Below, in pieces: positions 12,689 to 28,408 of a DNA stretch of 64,000 nt. Within the stretch, counting starts at the first letter, position 1, and the number at the start of each line of letters is the position of its first letter. A program made the translations under genes and the position numbers. The notes beneath the pieces are model-generated. The model did no database searches, was not told the DNA's origin, and saw nothing but the letters and a program-made list of their open reading frames with translations. This stretch comes from Druceiella hillmani. Taxonomy: Eukaryota; Arthropoda; Insecta; Lepidoptera; Hepialidae. Where the stretch lies: NCBI GenBank assembly GCA_039881145.1, contig JAYKKI010000037.1:18726501-18790500 (forward strand), given 5' to 3'.

Positions 12689-12980
12689 GTAACGGTTGAT
12701 TATCAAATACAATTTTTATTTCATGTCTAGAAACCTTAGTTAGACTAGAATCTCTAACTGCTCAATTTGCCCCAAACCCTTGCTCAACTTACCTCACCTA
12801 TGGGGTAAGTTGAGCATACTTGACTTTCTTCGTTTATTCAGCTGTAACTTTTGAACTTGATCAGTCAGAAATAAATTACTGTGGACTTTTTTGTAAGAGA
12901 ATAAATAAGGAATCCATCGGTATGCCACACGAGCTGTTGAGACTTATTGTGGAGGAGCTATAATCACTTGAGTAAAAAAT

Positions 12981-13001
12981 TGCGCAACTAGCCCCGCCCT
13001 A
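12981..13001 (-). repeat. Right terminal inverted repeat of the pogo-like element
   Basis: Read on the minus strand it matches the left terminal repeat at 20 of 21 bases (GTTGCGCA for GTTGAGCA). It ends in TA, as expected for a TA target duplication. Confidence 0.9.
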
Positions 13002-16000
13002 ATGAAACCAGAGCATTGTTGAGGAAGTTATTATCACACTTGTAATAGATATGCCAAGCAATATGTTTTCATAGTGAGAAATAACATCAAAATTTGGCAG
13101 TAGTTAAAACAGAAAACCCTTATATTATTTCAGTGAGAATTGTAGAGAGGTAGAGTAGAAGGGAATTTTTTTTCTTTACATATAATTGGGGGTTGATTGC
13201 AAACATATTTTTATTTAAAATGCAAATTTATTCAATTACTTTTATTACAGTAATAAACAACGATACACTATTATATTTTTAAGCCCATAATTTTACCAGA
13301 ACTGTCTTAAATACACTATTCGGTAGGTATCTGTAATTGTACTTTGATATTTCTCACGTCTCCTATTTAAACAAAAAATACTAAAAAACCTACTTAAAAA
13401 TAAAAAAGTAATGAGTGGAGAAACCGAAATACTTTCGAGAAGCTGATTATATTAATACGCCTCGAAATGACATAATAGGCAATATATTTACATGAGGAAA
13501 ATATCCGCTGGTCGAACATATACCCTAATGTGAGGTGAAAAATATCCCAGGGTTATTAAATGAACTATTGGAAAAGCGTAAAAATCGATCAAATTCAGTT
13601 CCACAAAACTCACTTTCCCCATTACAAATTAATATATCCTTCCTCAAATGCGGTGAGAATTAATGAAAATGTTCAAGAAAGCAATGTCACATTATATCAA
13701 TTATGTAATTTTGGTTGCTCTATTTATATTTGTGTTTTTGTTTCAAAATATATTTTGAGAACAATAATTTAGTGACAATACATTTTGTTTATATTGTGTA
13801 ATGTATTTTACATTGCGGTATTCGAACAAGCTATATCCTGCAAACTGAGATTTAAAATTTGTTAAAATTATGAATTAGGCATTTTTTTACATATTTACCT
13901 TAATTACCATAAGGCATAATTAATTTTAAAATTATTCACTTACTTTACCTGCGCCTTCTAAAATATTTTTGAGCATTGTAATCGAAGTACATGCTGTCTA
14001 TATCAGTATCTAAGAAAAACAGAACAGATATTTTTAAATGTCTAATACTATCGTATATAACATTAAATGCATGTAGTCTTGGAGTTCTTATAACTTTTAA
14101 AATAACATTTCACATGTCATAATAAATGAATCTGAGAAAAAAAATCGATTACTTTATTTTATTATTCAATTTCGTTACAAATATTTTGGGATATTATTTG
14201 TTGAAATATGTGCTAGGTAATGTGCTTAACTTAGATGCCAAATTAGTTGCTTTGCCAAATAAGTTCTTAAAAAACAGTCTCCGACTGATGCACAGAGAGA
14301 TGTATATGCGAATTACCTTATTAGGGGTTATTTTTTTCTTCCTTAGATGCGGAATCATAAAAATCACTTTAACAAGATGTCACAATGACGCAATGAAGAT
14401 AAAAATGCCACAATTTACTTCACAAATTTTATATACTGGATGACGAGGTTTCTATTTACCAGTACTTTTTCCTGAAAGTTACCAGTTAAACTACAATTAT
14501 ACTGTTCGGAAACCATTATTGTAAAGTAAAACAAGGCCGCCTACAAGGTAGCCTACGTCTAATCTACAATCGAAAACTGGTTTTAATAAATAACCCCCCC
14601 ACTCTGCTGATAACAGTTTCAATGAATTTAATTAAAGCTCGATAATGTAATTAAGAATTTGTTATTCGCTTTTGCTGCAGCTTTGGCATTGCATCTAATT
14701 ATCCATGCAGTTTCCATCTTAATATCGTCTTATTAATTAACTCAAATTATTTTCTTCGTTTAAATTTTAAATCATATTTGTTAACATAATTAATTTCATT
14801 AACAAATTAAATTATATGTTTATAAATTAATTTTGTAACAAAATTGTATTCTAATCAACCACACTGCAATATTATAAGGTGATAAATAGTAATTAACAAG
14901 GCTATTTGAAAAATTGTAGATAACCCAGTCTGGGTTATTTGAAATATGATGAAACTTTAAAATATTCATTTCGAAATTTTAGTGAGAAAAATTTTATCTA
15001 ATTTCAGCTAGCAATTTTGTTTACCCGGAAAATTTACTGTAACTGCGTTCCCGGGCTCCCAGCCAAAGACCTTATATTGTTCCCGGCCAGCTTGCCGAGA
15101 ACAGCAACTTACTTAGAATTACGCAATATTTTGTGACATTTTATTTCAAACGCCTAACTACCACTCCAATATTTGCCGGCGTTATATTGCAAAGAACACT
15201 GTATTATGCTACGTGGATATACTAGAACTTAAAGGCAGTGGGTGATGCAGTAAATTTGAAAATCAATTTGAATTGATGTACATAGAAAACCGGCATTTTT
15301 ATACTTGAGAAAAAATCTTGTTAACCAGTGTTTTTAGACCACATATTTCGCTTTATTTAACTTATTTTTAAAAATATTCATTATAGTATAAAAGAGGTGA
15401 TATAAGTCGTTGAAAATGAATCATTTGAAAGGATTTTTTATGAGAAATGTAAAAACTATAAATTGCTAATTTTGAAAGACTAGTGGTCACTCAGTAGTCA
15501 TAATTCGATCGCAATTCATTACATTTTTAACTGTTAACGTTACCGAGGTTCTACGCCTCTATAATCTGAAACTGAAATTATAAAAGGGGATTTAATTTAA
15601 ATAATAAAATGTACTTACCTATTTCCTTTTTAAAACACTTATAGGTAGACAAGAGTAAGTCTATTCAAATTGTTGCTACAAAATTTTCCATTTGCAATAG
15701 GCGCATATTAGGTAATAATGCAGATTTTTCCTTCTGCAACAAGTGTGCATTAAGCAAGCTGTATGTCACTGATATGCAAAATACAGATATTCATTATGCA
15801 AAACATAAAATAAACGCGTTTTTGCCTTGACATACTTCCCACTGACTATTTGAAGTATTAAAAATTACGCAAAATTCACAGCTCGAGACACATTGTCTAT
15901 CTGACATTTTAAAATTCTTTGGCGACAATCTCCATTCTGTGCGACTGTTTGACCGCAGACTATGACATATTTCGCATTGATAGTATGAACGTAAACAATG

Positions 16001-16204
16001 AATATTTTAATGTATTTTTATTACATAATTTCATATTTTGTAACATATACTATATATAAATTTTAGCTTCCTTCACTTCTTTTCCATAAAAACTTGGATT
16101 ATACTAAATCTCACACTCCTTCGTGCGCTTAATATACTTAAATAGAGGTATTAAATTTACTCTGCGTCTATTAATATATGGATAATCAAATGGTACATGA
16201 CAAT
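13002..16204. other. AT-rich DNA, nothing recognised
   Basis: A 105-codon open frame at 14126-14443 has no recognisable domain, and AT-biased DNA of this length can yield it by chance. A short GC-richer patch at 15045-15110 contains two TTCCCGG words but no gene. Confidence 0.5.
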
Positions 16205-16490
16205 AGAGCATTCTTTCCTATATTTTCCAAACTAATAAAACAAAAATCGTGAAGAAATTGGTTTAGAGAAATTAGACTAAAATACTACGAGAAAACTGTT
16301 GGGAGTTTCAAAGATTTTATAATTTTTTAAGTATACCCGTGTCTTTATTTTTATAAAGTAATTTGTTCATGTTTTGGAAAAACAATATTTTTAAATAATT
16401 TGATAGAAATATTATGTTGTCTTAAATGTTCATAACAGCCTAAATATGTGCGGAACCCTCGTGGAACTAATGGTATTTGACACGTTTTTC
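16205..16490 (+). repeat. Dispersed repeat C, copy 1
   Basis: It is collinear with 37440-37700 on the same strand. Shared blocks are CCAAACTAATAAAACAAAAA or its variant, ACAAGAAAACT or its variant, GATTTTATAATTTTTTAA or its variant, a run of AATATT..TTTAAATA words, and GGAACC near the right end. Indels of 5-15 bp separate the copies. No coding potential or known family is recognised. Confidence 0.5.
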
Positions 16491-22100
<5,610 letters not shown>

Positions 22101-22360
22101 GTCAATTGTCTAGTATCCAGGTAAATTGGCTTCCTTTTCTTTTATCTTTCAACGTCCACCTCGTGGACGTGACACTTGGCAACGCGCCGTGGGAGCTCGT
22201 CTTTCTTGTTATTTATAACAATAAGTTACAACCTACGCACGTCCGCAACGACTTTCATTTTATAAAGTATGTGGACATTCATCAACGAGTAAGTTTATCG
22301 GTACACTCGAGATTATTTGGAGCGGGCTATTCTGACAAAAATTGTATTACGTGAAGTGAA
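22101..22360 (+). other. CpG-containing patch with open frame, function unknown
   Basis: The base composition is more balanced than its surroundings. There is an 8-bp hairpin, ACGTCCAC CTC GTGGACGT, near 22151-22169, and an 82-codon open frame. The peptide is not recognised, and no clear splice or polyadenylation signals were found. It could be a promoter, a first exon or a mobile-element relic. Confidence 0.25.
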
Positions 22361-22491
22361 TGTGAAATGTTGTTGCGAATGTTGAGGATTACAGGTGTTT
22401 ATATAACTTTATCATTTGATTTTAACTTTTTAACTCTAAATGATTTAATGAGGTGTACATAACTAAATGTACGTATGTACTCACGGGTTTG

Positions 22492-22496
<5 letters not shown>

Positions 22497-22579
<83 letters not shown>

Positions 22580-22580
22580 A
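22497..22580. repeat. (AT)n microsatellite
   Basis: An almost pure TA run with one TACATA interruption, lying about 160 bp beyond the 3' end of the RTE-like element. Confidence 0.97.
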
Positions 22581-22769
22581 AGCCTTTTATTCTTGAAAAT
22601 TATAAAATAGGTATAGTATCGACTTAAAACTATATTTATATTAAATAGTGTTCATTTTGTAGTATAATGAATGTATTTAAACAGTTTATCAAATAGTTTT
22701 TAATTACAGTTTATTAATTTAAGATTATGTTTCATATGCGTATATATTTGAATTTATCTGCTAGAACCC

Positions 22770-23420
22770 CTGTGTGGGTGAAGACCTTCTTCAAAGACAT
22801 CCACGAGTCTCTTTCTTGTGCTACTTGGATTCATTACGAGCCAGTTGTACTCTTGTCTTAATCTTCCAAGTATGTGAAATGTCTTCCTCTACACTTTTAC
22901 AATATGGGCCACTCCATAGTTGCACTCTAGCGGTTCATCTTTGGTCTGCAAGTCTCGCAACACGACCTGCCCATTCCTAGAGTTAGGGCATAGCGCCAAG
23001 TATTAATTGCTCTTGGTATTCTTCTTATTTTTGTGTGTCGTATTTTGTCTATTTTATTAACGTTGACCATGTTACGCTCTATTTCTCTTTCAGAGGTGTT
23101 AATTTTATTTTTTATTTTGTTGGTGAATTTCCATGACTGGTAAGGTATAAGACTCGAGTTCATAATTTATATTTTGATACTTACTGGTATGTCGAATTTT
23201 TTTTTGGTTTCAGTATTTATTCTACGTTTGTTGTATCCTTCTTTCTATTTCTATTTCATTATTTTTTTTATCAAAATTAATCCTCTTGCCTAGGTACGCA
23301 TGTATTTTACTAAACATAGTGATTCAATCATAAGCTGTAGTTGAGAACTTGTCTGTCCAGATCTTTCGCGAATCTTAGGTGATTTAAATACTCAACTTGT
23401 ATAAAGAGTCTTGCATATTT
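22770..23420 (-). pseudogene. RTE-like reverse transcriptase, 3' portion
   Basis: On the minus strand this begins with IQVEYLNHLRFAKDL. The FAKD at 23358-23372 is the catalytic F/YADD box with one Asp changed to Lys. Next come SQLQLMIESLCL, YLGKRINFDKKNNE, an IERRIQQ block, SWKFTNKIKNKI and REIERNMVNVNKIDKIRHTK. An EWAGRVARLADQR block follows, and the end is QERDSWMSLKKVFTHTG near 22770. These are the usual thumb and C-terminal blocks of RTE and related non-LTR polymerases. Several frames must be used, so it is dead. The exact clade is an inference. Confidence 0.85.
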
Positions 23421-23424
23421 CCAG

Positions 23425-24330
23425 TTTAGCTGGCTAACGATAGATTTAACAGTACCTCAACTGCCCTTGTTAAGGTTACTGATGATATACGCTTGGCTAT
23501 GGATAATACACAAGTCGCTGTCTTTGTGCTTCTTGATTTCAGCAATGCGTTTAACTCTGTTTACTTCGATATTCTTCCCGCCTGAAATATCTTAATATAC
23601 CCCAACATTCACTTGAGTGGTTTAGTTGATACCTTCATGGACGCAGGCAATGTGTTAAGTTGACAGATACGTATTTTGAGTGGACTGATCTTACAGCTGG
23701 TGTACTCTCGGCTCTCCTCTTCTCAGTATTTATTGATGATGTTGTTAAAAACATTTCTAGCAATTATCATCTCTATGCTGATGACCTACAAATCTATGTG
23801 CACTCGAACCTCCATTCCTTATCAAAAACCATCGTCATCCTTAATCGAGATCTCGCTTGAATTGGTCAGTGTCCTCATGAAATGGGTATTTTGGTTAACC
23901 CAAGTAAGTTACAAGCTATCATCATCGGTAGTCAAAGACTGACTTCTAAAGTAAACCTACCCTGTTTATAAAAATTAGTGCTAAATAGTACAATAATACC
24001 ATACACGACAACTGTTAATAACCTGGGCCTACTGATCAATCAAAATCTTAATTGGCGGCCTCAAGTAAATGATGTTAGTCGTCGTGTTTTCAGCCGGATA
24101 CACTATTTGAAAAGTCTTCAAAATTTTCTACCGACTAATACGAAAATCTAGCTTTGTCAAACACTTTTATTATCATTAATCGATTATGGATACGTATACA
24201 ATCCTGATCTTAATGAAGAATATTTGATCAAGTTGGAACGTCTTCAAAATTTATGAATTCGGTATAACTTCGGCCTCAGAAAATATGATCACACTTCTGA
24301 ATACAGGTCACTTCTCAAATGACTGAGGAT
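23425..24330 (+). pseudogene. CR1/Jockey-group reverse transcriptase fragment
   Basis: This lies on the opposite strand to the RTE pieces around it. Blocks in order are STSTALVKVTDDIRLAMDN, FVLLDFSNAFNSV (RT motif with catalytic Asp), LTDTYFEWTDLTAGV, LLFSVFIDDVVKN, the catalytic box HLYADDLQIY (YADD at 23774-23785), GILVNPSKLQAIIIGSQR, NLGLLINQNLNWRPQVNDVS and KLERLQNL followed by FGLRKYDHTSEYRS. It carries stops and frameshifts and stops at 24320-24322 where the family normally has Trp. Both the 5' region and the downstream part with the 3' end are missing. The clade within the CR1/Jockey group is uncertain. Confidence 0.88.
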
Positions 24331-24445
24331 ATAAATAGATATAAGGATAGATATAAATATTTTTGGTGATAATGGTTTGCCTTGTCTTGCTCCTCCTTTA
24401 ATAAGAAAGTCTGGACCAATAGTTTCTAGTTTTACTCTGTGATTG
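24331..24445 (-). pseudogene. RTE-like reverse transcriptase, palm fragment
   Basis: The minus-strand reading is NHRVKLETIGPDFLIKGG then ARQGKPLSPKIFISIL, matching the conserved G-x-RQG-x-PLSP-x-LF block of non-LTR polymerases. It belongs directly before the FAKDL block at 23420, which identifies the intervening fragment as an insertion. Confidence 0.82.
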
Positions 24446-24854
24446 AAAACTGTAATAATTCAAAATTATAATATTTTATTTTTTTATAATTATTGCATGA
24501 GAATAATTTATTTAGACATAAATTAAATTTGTTAAACTTAATTTCATCGCCACCTGTATGAGAAATGACATTTGTGATTTGACGTTTTGTCAAATGATTA
24601 ATAGTTCCAATGATTTTTTTCTTCTGTATGGCTTTATAATGTTTAAGTGACAACAACCTTGTATTAAAATATATGGAAATATGGAATAATCTTTGTAAGA
24701 TATAGAACATTCTCGAAGGAATTTTTTGTTGCATTCTTTTTTTAAATAATAAAATTGTCCTTTGTTCGCGCTCTTTTAGCAAAATTTTCCATTCAGGCTT
24801 TTCGAAACCTACAAGTATACATCATTAATGATTTTTCTGTTTTTTTTGAGTCTT

Positions 24855-25140
24855 CAACGGGCATGTACCTATATATCCTAGCCGCAAAGTAACTTATAAA
24901 TATTAAAGTGCGAGGATCTTTAATTGTATATCCAAGCAGTAAAGTTCTGTGATCAGTCATTTTCAAACTAGCGAAGTGCGAGGATTTTTAATTATATATC
25001 CTAGCAGTAAGTTCTATGAGCAGTTACTTTAAATTCCTAAAAGGCTAGGGTAATTATTGTATACCGTAGCTGCAAAATATCAGTTTCTTTGAACCCTTAG
25101 AGTGCGTGAACAATCTACACATTTTAACCCCATGGCCTTA
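24855..25140 (+). repeat. Tandem repeat of about 68 bp, 4-5 diverged units
   Basis: Units begin near 24905, 24973, 25040 and 25100, with a partial unit before them. Shared core: AAGTGCGAGGAT, TTTAATT, TATATCC.AGCAGTAA, GTTCT.TGA.CAGT and a CTTT..AA tail. The last two units are the most degraded. Confidence 0.75.
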
Positions 25141-25330
25141 GCAAAACTTTTATTTTAAATCGGACTTTGCTATGGAACATTAATTCGAGAAAGTTCTATT
25201 ACCTAATTTAAAATATGAGAATAAGAAAATTGTGAGAGAGAGTTGTGTATTATAAAAGTAAAGAATGAAACTGGTCCTGATTTTTTATTCATAAAACACA
25301 TTTAAAAGGTTTTCTCCAATTTAAATTACA

Positions 25331-25561
25331 TCATGAATTAGCCTGCGGACCAACGACGATCGATCTTCGTATCGGGACCACTCGACGATCAGATTTGAGT
25401 CGAGATTCTACAGCATCATCTTCAGGGGACCCATCTGGTGGAGCAGCAAAGGGCTTCGAGAACCATTTTGTTCCCTTAAGGTCAGTGAATGCCAATTTTT
25501 CATACTGATGGCTAATTTTCGTTTGTCGGTAAACAGTAAAGAATTGAAATTCATTATTACG
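25331..25561 (-). CDS. Coding-like segment, unknown product
   Basis: A 76-codon open frame ends in a TGA stop at 25331-25333. It has no start Met at its head, so it would be a terminal exon or a fragment. The peptide is of ordinary composition, unlike most AT-biased frames here: it includes FTVYRQTKISHQYEKLAFTD, KGTKWFSKPFAAPPDGSPED and RVVPIRRSIVVGPQANS. I do not recognise it. It lies inside the 1.3-kb insertion in the RTE element, so a mobile-element protein C-terminus or a retrocopied host exon are both possible. No clear splice acceptor precedes it. Confidence 0.4.
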   Translation of the reverse strand, partial: RNNEFQFFTVYRQTKISHQYEKLAFTDLKGTKWFSKPFAAPPDGSPEDDAVESRLKSDRRVVPIRRSIVVGPQANS

Positions 25562-25779
25562 TTAAAACTTCATTTAATTGTTAAAATATTAATTTGAATT
25601 AAAAAATTAATTATTTTTTACAAAGAAATTTAACAAATTAATTGTTAAAATATTTTTGCTTCATAATTAATTAATTTTGATAATGTAATTCACAATTCCA
25701 TTAAGATATTCTGTCAGATTTGAAATTTTTTGCATTTTTATTTTTCTTGTGGCTTTCTGCTATTTACACACGATTCACC

Positions 25780-26233
25780 CTACTACTCTGCTTGTATTAT
25801 TGTTGTAAATACTTTTGGTAATTTGTATATATTTATCCCTTACTCCTTGTTTTTTCCATTTATTCAATAAAAACAATAAATATGGGTTTGTGTTGTTTCC
25901 GATACTTCTCTGTAATTCATATGTGTATATGATCTATAGTCAAAAAACCTTTTTGGAAACCTTGTTAATCTATGGGTTGTTTAGGTTCTAATGTAGTACT
26001 TATTCTCCCTTTTAATATGGAAGAAAAGAGCTTATAAAGACTCGGTAGCAAGCTTATTGTTCTGTAGTTACTAATATCCTTTGGGTTGCTTTTTTGTAAA
26101 TAAACATGATATTGGATTCAGACCATTCCAAGGGTGTACGCAGGTGCAGGGTGGCGCAGCCAAAATTATGTGCGCTATTTTCAATGCTTCCTTTGTAATT
26201 AATTTGAACCTAGACATTTTCTAATATCAAATT
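25780..26233 (-). pseudogene. RTE-like reverse transcriptase, N-terminal part
   Basis: Minus-strand blocks in order are ITKEALKIAH, TPLEWSESNIMFIYKK, SNPKDISNYRTISLLPSLYK, LFSSILKGRIST, QGFQKGFLTIDHIH, KWKKQGVRDKYIQITKSIYN and NNTSRV. These fit RT motifs 0 to 2 of RTE elements (NYR-PISLL and GFR-type blocks). There is a stop in place of the residue before QGFQKGF, plus several frame changes. Its 5' side abuts the SINE. Confidence 0.85.
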
Positions 26234-26433
26234 CTTTATTTATTTATTTACTTTAATGTATCTAATTGGTACATGTGGCGGACTTATTGCTACAAGAGCG
26301 ATCTCTTACAGCTAACCATAACACCCGTCCAGCCCCGTTCGATGAACAGCCGGGAATCGAACCCGGGTCTCCGCGGTGCGCCGCGTCGTCACAGGCCTTA
26401 TGCCTTGTGACCAACCCAACACACCACGGCGAC
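26234..26433 (-). mobile_element. tRNA-derived SINE, copy 1
   Basis: On the minus strand it starts near CGCCGTGGTGTGTTGGGTTG and contains a consensus pol III B box, GGTTCGATTCC (complement of 26353-26363). It continues through CGGGGCTGGACGGGTGTTAT and ends in an (AAAT)n-type tail. A second copy lies at 45384-45580. It interrupts the RTE pseudogene, so it inserted later. A tRNA gene is excluded because no cloverleaf or anticodon arm fits and the body continues into a SINE tail. Confidence 0.85.
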
Positions 26434-27170
26434 GACAATGTAATATACTTTATATAATAGCTTTTACGATATCTATTTTATCAGTTGTCTTAATGTAACT
26501 TGCATAAGTAGCTTCATTTTTAGTATTTAGTATGGTGTATATTTGAGCCTTACCGCCGTATAAATTTCTACAAAATTTGTTTACTAGAGTAATGAGTTCA
26601 TTTCTTTGGTACTGACGTTACCTGATTTGTCCGACTTCTTTAAACGTTCCATCCATATTTTATTTTACTACTAGTGAGTTTTATTGACATAGTTTTTTCA
26701 CGACCATATCGTTAATGAGGTTTATTATTAAATCATAAAAGGTTTGTACTGAAGTAGGTCCCCGTTCTAGAGTTTTACTGTTGCTCTAATTGGCCGCAGT
26801 CTGACGAATAATTCAGATTTACAATTTCTGTATTGTGGAATATTCCAGGATAATTTGACATAATAAAATTAATTTCGTTTTTGTGTTGCTCACTTGGAGA
26901 TTATCAAGTCAATCTCCGGTTTCATCGTCCTTAAAGCAGATATGAATAGTTTTTTAATTTATTTTTATGTACAAGTCACCCAATCTCTGCCCCTTTCCGT
27001 TTATTTTGTTGTACCCGTGTTGTTTAATAATCAAGTATTTTCTTCGTGTGGGCTATCCAATTTCCTCAATATTGCGTCCCCTTAAAATTAGGTGTCTATA
27101 TTATATTTTCAATGCCTTATTTATTGGCAAGTTTCACCGAAATCCTTTTCAGTTTTGTTGTGTCTGTTGC
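26434..27170 (-). pseudogene. RTE-like endonuclease and linker remnant
   Basis: Minus-strand blocks are [11 protein letters not shown] (GDFNA-type motif) near 27090, [15 protein letters not shown], an RW.RR.T..SPSEQHKNEINFIMS block and SNYPGIFHNTEIVNLNYSSD. The sequence then reads RPIRATVKL (the SDHR-type motif, broken by a frameshift) and continues as TLERGPTSVQTFYDLIINL. These are the C-terminal half of an apurinic-type endonuclease and the linker to the polymerase. The first part of the endonuclease is not identifiable past about 27170, where a microsatellite begins. Confidence 0.75.
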
Positions 27171-27205
27171 TGCATGTACTTAAAGAAAGGATTAATATGT
27201 ATACA

Positions 27206-27206
<1 letters not shown>

Positions 27207-27250
<44 letters not shown>

Positions 27251-27259
27251 GTATATATG

Positions 27260-27334
<75 letters not shown>
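27207..27334. repeat. Compound (CA)n(AT)n microsatellite
   Basis: About 40 bp of CA repeats run into about 88 bp of AT repeats. Confidence 0.97.
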
Positions 27335-27336
<2 letters not shown>

Positions 27337-28408
27337 AGGTCTGGTCTAGTAGAAAGTCTTGCTGGAAAATCCAGTGATTTGCCGCAAACAAGGTATTATT
27401 TAGAGGGTTTATTTACAGAAGAGTGGCATCATCGTACGGCGTCCCCTAACAAACTATGCATATAGCCGGTCATGGCCTCTTTTTTTTATTATTTATAAGT
27501 TTGGACAAAGACTTTTAACACTTACCATAACCTGTTATACCGGGAGAAAGAAAAGTGTTACAAGTCTAATTCTTTTAACATAAAAATGTCAATAGAAATC
27601 AGGATGAACTTCCCAAAAAAATAATGTTAAATATAGTGTAATGTAATTATGGGTAATCACGTTTTTATGCTTATTTGCAAATGATCGCCACTTGGCTTTA
27701 TGAAATATTTCATTTCGAAACGATATTACCTTAGTGTGATAAATTTTATTTCGCTGATATATAGAATAATGCTTCCACTAATTAATAAGCAAGGTTAACG
27801 AACCGGTACTGACGATTACGGTTCGCAGAGTTAAAGTCGGCTAATTGATGCAATTAGCAATCATAGAACTGCGCATCGTTTTTAATGAAAAGAAATTAGT
27901 AATATCACCTCATAATTGTATTGTTCCGCTTATATATTTTCATTAGCGAAAAAATATAATCGAAAAGAAATAATAATGTAGGTTTTTTTCATAACGAAAT
28001 ATTACAATATTGTAGGCCTTTTCTCATAACGAAATATTACAAATTCCAATATTTAACAGTTAAAATTTTAATCAGAAATGTATTATGCAAGGGACGACTT
28101 ATACATATGTAATATAACGATACACATTTCGATATTTTTTTTGGCTTTCTAAAATTTACAATAGTTTTTTATCACCAATAATCAAATAACCCTTGATTTT
28201 ATTTCTAAGCAAACTTGTCAATTTATCACACTGACGACTTACAAGAGCGAGTTTGGAAACTTATAAGACTGGCAATTTACTAGAGCGAAAGATATTGCAG
28301 AATTTTATTTAAATTCAAGTGAACGAGCCGCGAGCGTGAGCAGGGGTAGGAATTGCATCACTAGAGTGGTGGTTTTATATAGCCAATTTGATAAGGCTTT
28401 AACCTTTT
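27335..28408. other. AT-rich DNA with a short tandem duplication
   Basis: No gene. Near 27979-28042 a unit of about 34 bp containing CATAACGAAATATTACAA occurs twice in tandem. The rest is unassigned. Confidence 0.5.

Larger units (their letters stand above)
10281..12995. repeat. Eight copies of a 15-bp motif within the pogo-like element
   Basis: Consensus GGGGTAAGTTGAGCA. Forward copies lie at 10281-10295, 10298-10312, 10639-10653 and 12802-12816; reverse copies at 10659-10673, 12759-12773, 12781-12795 and 12981-12995. All are in non-coding parts: both ends and the presumed leader intron. Copies at 10639-10673 form a 17-bp inverted pair around one base, and those at 12781-12816 form a second inverted pair. 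Repeated subterminal motifs usually bind a transposase; that role is inferred here. Confidence 0.85.
10275..13001 (+). mobile_element. Nearly complete pogo-like DNA transposon
   Basis: The element is 2.7 kb including a TA at each edge, the target duplication expected for Tc1/mariner/pogo-type elements. The 21-bp terminal inverted repeats match at 20 of 21 positions. Inside are a probable leader with an intron, one transposase gene (10718-12494), a polyadenylation signal (AATAAA, 12683-12688) and eight copies of a GGGGTAAGTTGAGCA-like motif. It is non-autonomous now because the transposase is broken, but the low lesion count suggests a fairly recent arrival compared with the other remnants here. 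Confidence 0.88.
24446..25779. other. 1.3-kb insertion of unknown origin in the RTE element
   Basis: It separates the RTE blocks SIYNNNTSRV (ending near 25780) and NHRVKLETIG (starting near 24445), which would be adjacent or nearly so in an intact element. It contains a tandem repeat (24855-25140), a coding-like minus-strand segment (25331-25561) and AT-rich filler. Its edges carry GAATCGTGTGTAAA-like and CAATCACAGAGTAAA-like words (minus strand), possibly a diverged target duplication. An open frame at 24432-24782 is not recognised. Confidence 0.6.
22740..27170 (-). mobile_element. RTE-like retrotransposon split by later insertions
   Basis: Read on the minus strand, the pieces run in normal RTE order: endonuclease (27170-26434), N-terminal reverse transcriptase (26233-25780), palm (24445-24331), and FADD box through C-terminal tail (23420-22770). 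They are separated by a SINE (26234-26433), 1.3 kb of unknown DNA (24446-25779) and an opposite-strand CR1/Jockey-like fragment (23425-24330). The coding pieces are full of stops and frameshifts. The order and shared strand argue for one original insertion rather than independent fragments. Confidence 0.8.

Noticed and set aside
14126..14443. 105-codon plus-strand open frame as a host gene
   Set aside because: No domain, no signal of splicing or conservation, and composition typical of chance frames here.
22774..22980. 68-codon plus-strand open frame near the RTE 3' end
   Set aside because: It is antisense to the RTE C-terminal coding remnant, which reads QERDSWMSLKKVF on the minus strand.
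24432..24782. 116-codon minus-strand open frame as a real gene
   Set aside because: It overlaps the RTE palm in another frame at its end and is otherwise Lys/Ile/Asn-rich with no recognisable motif.
26353..26433. A tRNA gene, because of the perfect B box
   Set aside because: No cloverleaf can be folded, and the sequence continues into a SINE body shared with the copy at 45384.
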